Below are positions 5,390 to 8,267 of a stretch of DNA of 8,267 nucleotides, one piece after another; the first letter of the stretch is position 1, and each line of letters starts with the position of its first letter. Made by a program: the position numbers and the translations under genes. The stretch lies in assembly GCA_964396785.1 (NCBI GenBank), contig CAYNFU010000030.1:1-8267 (forward strand), given 5' to 3'. The stretch is from RBG-16-42-24 sp964396785. Its GTDB lineage: Bacteria; Patescibacteriota; Microgenomatia; UBA8517. The notes below the pieces were generated by a model, which saw nothing but the letters and a program-made list of their open reading frames with translations, searched no databases and was not told where the DNA came from.

Positions 5390-5650
5390 ATGGATTCGGG
5401 AGCAAATGTTTGTACCAGGTGCGGAAAAGTAAGGATTGTGGTAAAAACTTACAAAGAATATGTAGGGAGTTCTTTAGTTGTAACTACTTTGACGAGTTGC
5501 CCGGATTCCGACTGCCAAGCCATAATCAATAAGCAACTTGAAAAAGAACAAAAATTTAGGGACGATATGAAGCTTGCTGGAGATAGACGTCGCGAAGAGC
5601 AAAGGGTGAGGAAATTAGAAGACATTAAACTTCTTCAAACTACCAAATAG
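5390..5650 (+). CDS. Small Cys-rich, probably zinc-binding protein with charged C-terminus
   Basis: The 86-residue protein has two cysteine pairs, C8-x-x-C11 (VCTRCGK) and C37-x4-C42 (SCPDSDC), about 25 residues apart with beta-type sequence between. That is the layout of a zinc ribbon, and the first pair reads like a knuckle. Residues about 45-86 are a continuous charged stretch (EKEQKFRDDM...RRREEQRVRKLED), probably helix or coiled coil. I do not recognise a named family. It starts 15 bp after the RRM stop on the same strand and has no good Shine-Dalgarno, so it is probably cotranscribed with the RRM gene. Nucleic-acid binding is a fair guess from the ribbon, the basic helix and the neighbour, but is inference only. 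Confidence 0.75.
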   Translation: MDSGANVCTRCGKVRIVVKTYKEYVGSSLVVTTLTSCPDSDCQAIINKQLEKEQKFRDDMKLAGDRRREEQRVRKLEDIKLLQTTK

Positions 5651-5659
5651 TAATTCATT

Positions 5660-5941
5660 TCACTCGTTTTCTCTTTGTGTAAATCTTTGTGATTCTGGAC
5701 CCTTTGCAGCCCTAAGGGTAGCCTCTCCTAGCATATCGCCGGGTCTATTTAAAGGAATTCCTGAGTAAAGAGAGTCAATTTGTTCTCTAACAATATCTAA
5801 TCTTTTAGAGGTTCGAGTATAAGCAGGATCGTCAAGTGGAATTTGCCCTAGTCTTTCTGAAAGCCGCCTTTCACGGGCTCTCAGTTTTGTGCGGATTTCG
5901 CTAAATGTAGGTTCAGGTTCCCCTTCAATAGCTATTCTCAT
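5660..5941 (-). CDS. Hypothetical 93-residue charged helical protein
   Basis: I do not recognise this gene. The protein starts MRIAIEGEPEPTFSEI, has an Arg/Glu/Leu-rich helical middle (about 14-58) that may be a short coiled coil or helical hairpin with a break near PLDDPAY, and ends in a polar, probably disordered tail. It has no Cys, signal peptide or membrane segment, so it is probably cytosolic. Its reality is supported by ATG 5941 lying 6 nt after a perfect extended -10 (TGTTAAAAT), matching its neighbours, and by neat fitting between flanking genes: it converges on the Cys-rich gene with a 9-bp gap. No overlapping better ORF exists. Confidence 0.6.
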   Translation of the reverse strand: MRIAIEGEPEPTFSEIRTKLRARERRLSERLGQIPLDDPAYTRTSKRLDIVREQIDSLYSGIPLNRPGDMLGEATLRAAKGPESQRFTQRENE

Positions 5942-5956
5942 TTATATATTTTAACA
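5942..5956 (-). promoter_or_regulatory. Putative promoter of the 93-residue gene
   Basis: On the minus strand TGTTAAAAT (5956-5948) is an extended -10 one mismatch from consensus, ending 6 nt before ATG 5941. This predicts a leaderless transcript. An inverted CTCT/AGAG pair (5957-5960 and 5967-5970) lies immediately upstream. Confidence 0.5.
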
Positions 5957-5991
5957 CTCTAATTCCAGAGAATTTTATTTAGGGCTTAAAA

Positions 5992-6327
5992 TTATTCAGA
6001 GAGTAGGTCTATTTTTGAGGCTAAGATAAAGTCGTTTTGATGTAGTCCTCCAATTTTATGTGTCCAGAGTTCAATTCTCACCTTTTTGTAGGAATAAAGG
6101 TAAATATTTGGATGGTGACCTTCTTTTTCGGCTAATTCACCCACTCTATTTACAAACTCCAAAGCTTTTCGGAAATCTTCAAATTCAAACTCTCTTTTTA
6201 GTTTTGTATCCCCGTCATATAATTCCCACGAGGGGTTTATTGATAATCTATAATTTTGAAGCACTTTACCTTTGAGATTAGGTTCCCCACCCTGGCAGGG
6301 AACGCATTTTTGAGTTGTAAGATTCAT
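5992..6327 (-). CDS. Pterin-4a-carbinolamine dehydratase-like protein
   Basis: The family dehydrates 4a-hydroxytetrahydropterin to the quinonoid dihydropterin, regenerating pterin cofactor after aromatic amino-acid hydroxylases. The 111-residue length is typical. Visible features are the N-terminal KCVPCQGGEPNL element (7-18) found in bacterial members, the FEFEDFRKALEFVNRVGELAEKEGHHPN helix and catalytic motif (E69-G-H71-H72-P73), RIELWTHKIGGLHQND with H90, and an ILASKID end. The second catalytic-type His-Pro and the later His are all present, so it is probably active. No hydroxylase is nearby, so its physiological substrate is unclear; a role in another pterin pathway is possible. ATG 6327 lies 5 nt after the CCA end of tRNA-Ala on the same strand, implying cotranscription. 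Confidence 0.93.
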   Translation of the reverse strand: MNLTTQKCVPCQGGEPNLKGKVLQNYRLSINPSWELYDGDTKLKREFEFEDFRKALEFVNRVGELAEKEGHHPNIYLYSYKKVRIELWTHKIGGLHQNDFILASKIDLLSE

Positions 6328-6332
6328 TTACC

Positions 6333-6408
6333 TGGTGGACCCGAGGGGATTTGAACCCCTAACCCCCTGACTGCCAGCCAGGTGCGCTAGCCATTGCGCC
6401 ACGGGCCC
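6333..6408 (-). tRNA. tRNA-Ala (anticodon GGC)
   Basis: This 76-nt cloverleaf folds fully. The acceptor stem GGGCCCG pairs with CGGGTCC and includes G3-U70, the classic alanine identity pair. The D stem is GCGC/GCGC, the anticodon stem CCTGG/TCAGG has loop CTGGCAG, the variable loop is GGGTT, and the T stem AGGGG/CCCCT has loop TTCAAAT. The anticodon GGC reads GCC and GCU. The discriminator is A73, and CCA is encoded in the genome. It sits 26 bp after typA and 5 bp before the dehydratase start. Confidence 0.97.
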
Positions 6409-6421
6409 TTGTAACAAGACA

Positions 6422-6430
6422 ATTATAGCA
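6422..6430 (-). promoter_or_regulatory. Putative tRNA-Ala promoter (extended -10)
   Basis: On the minus strand TGCTATAAT (6430-6422) is a perfect extended -10. It ends 13 nt before the mature tRNA 5' end, leaving a short 5' leader of about 6-7 nt for RNase P to remove. No convincing -35 is visible, since the expected place lies within the 3' end of typA. Confidence 0.6.
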
Positions 6431-6434
6431 ATAA

Positions 6435-8249
6435 TTATCGGCTTTTAAGAGCAAATCGATTTCTTCTAGCTTCAGTTTCATCAAGAATGATTTTTCTGAT
6501 CCTGACACTTTTTGGCGTTACCTCAACGAGCTCGGTTTCGTCGATGTACTCAAGTGCATTTTCTAAAGATAAGGTTTTAGGCGTATTGAAATGAACTGAA
6601 GTTCCGTCACCTTTTGACCGCATATTGGAAAGCTGTTTTTCTTTACAAACATTTACCCAGATATCATCGTTTCTTGAATTTTGTCCTACGACTTGACCCT
6701 TGTAGACTTTTTCGGCCGGCCCGTAAAACATTTCTCCTCTATCCTGAACATTAACTAGTCCATAAAGTCTTGTTTCACCTGTTTCAAAGGCAACTAATGA
6801 ACCTCTGTCTCTTGCTTTTTGAAAGCCATCGTCGGGTAAAAATGTTTCAAATGAAGTGTTTATGACCCCCAACCCCTTGGTATCGGTAATAAATTCAGAT
6901 CTAAAACCGATTAATTCTTTGGTAGCGAGCAAATATTCCATGTAGACTACTCCTTCGACTTTGCCCATATCTTTAAGCTCGGCGTGTCTTTGGCCCATTT
7001 TGTTAATTACCAAGCCTGAATATTCTTCGGGAACTTCGATAAAGACCTTCTCATATGGGGTATAGGTTTTACCGTCAACTTTCTTAGTTATTACTTGCGG
7101 TCGGCTAACTTGTAATTCATATCCTTCCCTTCTTAGTCTTTCGATAAAAATCGCCAAATGAAGCTCGCCCCTTCCGGAAATAGTCCAAGTAGTATTGGCG
7201 TTTTCTTCAACTCTTAAGGCAACGTCGGTGTCTAATTCTTTAAAAAGCCTGTTTCTTATTTGGCTTGAGGTTTTGAATTCACCTTCTTTTCCTCCGAAGG
7301 GAGAATTATTGACCATAAAGATCATTTTGACCGTCGGCTCTTCTATATCAAGTAAAGGTAGCGCAACCGGACTTTCGATATCGGCTATCGTTTCTCCGAT
7401 ATTAATATCTCCGATTCCCGATACGGATACAATGTCTCCTGCTTGGGCTTCTTCAACATATATCTTATCCAGACCCTTAAAGGTAGCAATTGAGGTAATT
7501 TTGCCCGTATTGATGTTTCCTTCCCTATTGATGTGGGCCACGTCCTGGCCGTTTTTAATAACACCATTTACAATCTTCCCCGTTGCGATTCGGCCTTTAT
7601 AATCGTCTTTTCCTAAAGTAGAGATTCTTAACTGAAGTGGTTTTGTAATATCAACTTTCGGTTCGGGGATATATTCTAAAATAGCTTCGAAAACTGGCTC
7701 AATTCCGGTCATCTCGGAAAGATCAGACTTAACCCCGGCTCTACCGTTTCTGCCTGATGCGTAAACAATCGGGAAAAGTGCGTTTTCTTCATCGGCTCCA
7801 AGTTCCAAAAACAAATTAAATGTTTTATCGATGGCATAATCTGGTCTGGCATCCTTCTTGTCGATTTTATTTATTACAACAATAATTTTTAACCCCATTT
7901 TTAGGGCCTGCTTTAAAACAAAACGCGTTTGAGGCATCGGGCCTTCTTTGGCATCAACCAAAAGCAAAGCTCCGTCGGCCATGGACAAAACACGCTCAAC
8001 CTCTCCACCGAAGTCCGCATGACCGGGTGTATCGATGATATTGATCTTAACGTCTTTATATAGTATTGAAGCGTTTTTGGAGAATATAGTAATACCTTTT
8101 TCTCTTTCAAGATCGTTGGTATCCATTATCTGTTTAACCTCATCAAGGTCTTTTTTAAGCTCGGTATGGGACTGACGCAATAGCGCGTCAACCAGGGTAG
8201 TTTTACCGTGGTCTACATGAGCGATAATGGCAACATTTCTTATATTCAT
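6435..8249 (-). CDS. typA: Ribosome-associated translational GTPase TypA/BipA
   Basis: TypA/BipA is an EF-G-like GTPase that binds the 70S ribosome and helps 50S assembly and growth under cold and other stress. At 604 residues it is full length (E. coli BipA is about 607). GTP-binding motifs: G1 AHVDHGKTT (10-18), G2 Thr in EREKGITI (T54), G3 DTPGH (73-77), G4 NKID (127-130), and G5 in VYASGRNG (162-169), where Gly follows Ser. Domain II follows from about 200, then SGRGELHLAIFIERLRREGYE (domain III), and the TypA-specific C-terminal domain with EYSGLVINKMGQRHAEL, LIGFRSEF, RGEMFYGPAEKVYKGQVVG, ending in a basic EARRNRFALKSR tail. These C-terminal blocks separate it from EF-G and LepA. ATG 8249 follows a T-rich stretch with no spaced Shine-Dalgarno. 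Confidence 0.98.
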   Translation of the reverse strand: MNIRNVAIIAHVDHGKTTLVDALLRQSHTELKKDLDEVKQIMDTNDLEREKGITIFSKNASILYKDVKINIIDTPGHADFGGEVERVLSMADGALLLVDAKEGPMPQTRFVLKQALKMGLKIIVVINKIDKKDARPDYAIDKTFNLFLELGADEENALFPIVYASGRNGRAGVKSDLSEMTGIEPVFEAILEYIPEPKVDITKPLQLRISTLGKDDYKGRIATGKIVNGVIKNGQDVAHINREGNINTGKITSIATFKGLDKIYVEEAQAGDIVSVSGIGDINIGETIADIESPVALPLLDIEEPTVKMIFMVNNSPFGGKEGEFKTSSQIRNRLFKELDTDVALRVEENANTTWTISGRGELHLAIFIERLRREGYELQVSRPQVITKKVDGKTYTPYEKVFIEVPEEYSGLVINKMGQRHAELKDMGKVEGVVYMEYLLATKELIGFRSEFITDTKGLGVINTSFETFLPDDGFQKARDRGSLVAFETGETRLYGLVNVQDRGEMFYGPAEKVYKGQVVGQNSRNDDIWVNVCKEKQLSNMRSKGDGTSVHFNTPKTLSLENALEYIDETELVEVTPKSVRIRKIILDETEARRNRFALKSR

Positions 8250-8267
8250 ACCCTAAAAAAATAAAAA
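8250..8267 (-). promoter_or_regulatory. Possible typA promoter -10 at the window edge
   Basis: On the minus strand TATTTT (8263-8258) ends 8 nt before ATG 8249. AGGG lies only 1 nt from the ATG, too close for a working Shine-Dalgarno. The window edge hides any -35. The match is weak but fits the spacing seen at the other genes. Confidence 0.25.

Noticed and set aside
5971..5993. AATTTTA/TAAAATT inverted repeat after the dehydratase gene, considered as a terminator
   Set aside because: The stem is only A-T pairs, there is no following T run on the minus strand, and such repeats are common by chance in AT-rich DNA.
7195..7602. 135-residue plus-strand ORF inside typA
   Set aside because: Antisense shadow of a highly conserved GTPase gene.
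1..8267. CRISPR array, insertion sequence, prophage or toxin-antitoxin pair
   Set aside because: No spaced direct repeats, terminal inverted repeats, transposase, integrase or recognisable toxin or antitoxin motif was seen.

Overview
The window looks like a chromosomal piece from a small-genome bacterium, most likely a Candidate Phyla Radiation (Patescibacteria) member and plausibly of the Microgenomates group. This is inferred from several traits together: moderately AT-rich DNA, intergenic gaps of 8-90 bp, a threonyl-tRNA synthetase starting directly at its editing domain, membrane-anchored proteins with Thr-Pro/Ser-Pro linkers, and a DUF3467-like protein. No rRNA or other decisive marker is present. 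I see no mobile element, CRISPR array, prophage gene or origin.

Layout. Minus strand, 1-1800: the N-terminal part of thrS (cut by the window edge), a DUF3467-like small protein, and a membrane-anchored C39-like cysteine peptidase with C-terminal TPRs. From 1818 to 3984: two paralogous membrane-anchored alpha/beta hydrolases, head to head across a 70-bp promoter gap. At 3993-4523 (minus): a membrane-anchored lysozyme-like protein with a long Thr/Ser-Pro stalk. Thus 700-4523 is a run of four exported or surface-tethered proteins, three hydrolase types in all. From 4554 to 5941: an AHSA1/SRPBCC protein, divergently an RRM RNA-binding protein followed by a small Cys-rich protein, then a 93-aa orphan. 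From 5992 to 8249 (minus): typA/bipA, then tRNA-Ala(GGC), then pterin-4a-carbinolamine dehydratase starting 5 nt after the encoded CCA.

The most interesting signal is regulatory. Nearly every gene that could have its own promoter carries a -10 hexamer, often an extended one (TGnTAnnnT), about 5-9 nt before the start codon and no usable Shine-Dalgarno. That is the geometry of leaderless transcription. The clear exception is the RRM gene, which has a leader of about 86 nt and a near-perfect Shine-Dalgarno. A related case is the dehydratase gene, where tRNA 3' processing would leave an mRNA with a 5-nt leader.

I find no convincing undescribed multi-gene system. The leaderless/leadered contrast, the tRNA-mRNA junction, the symmetric divergent promoter and the surface-hydrolase run are the points most worth testing.
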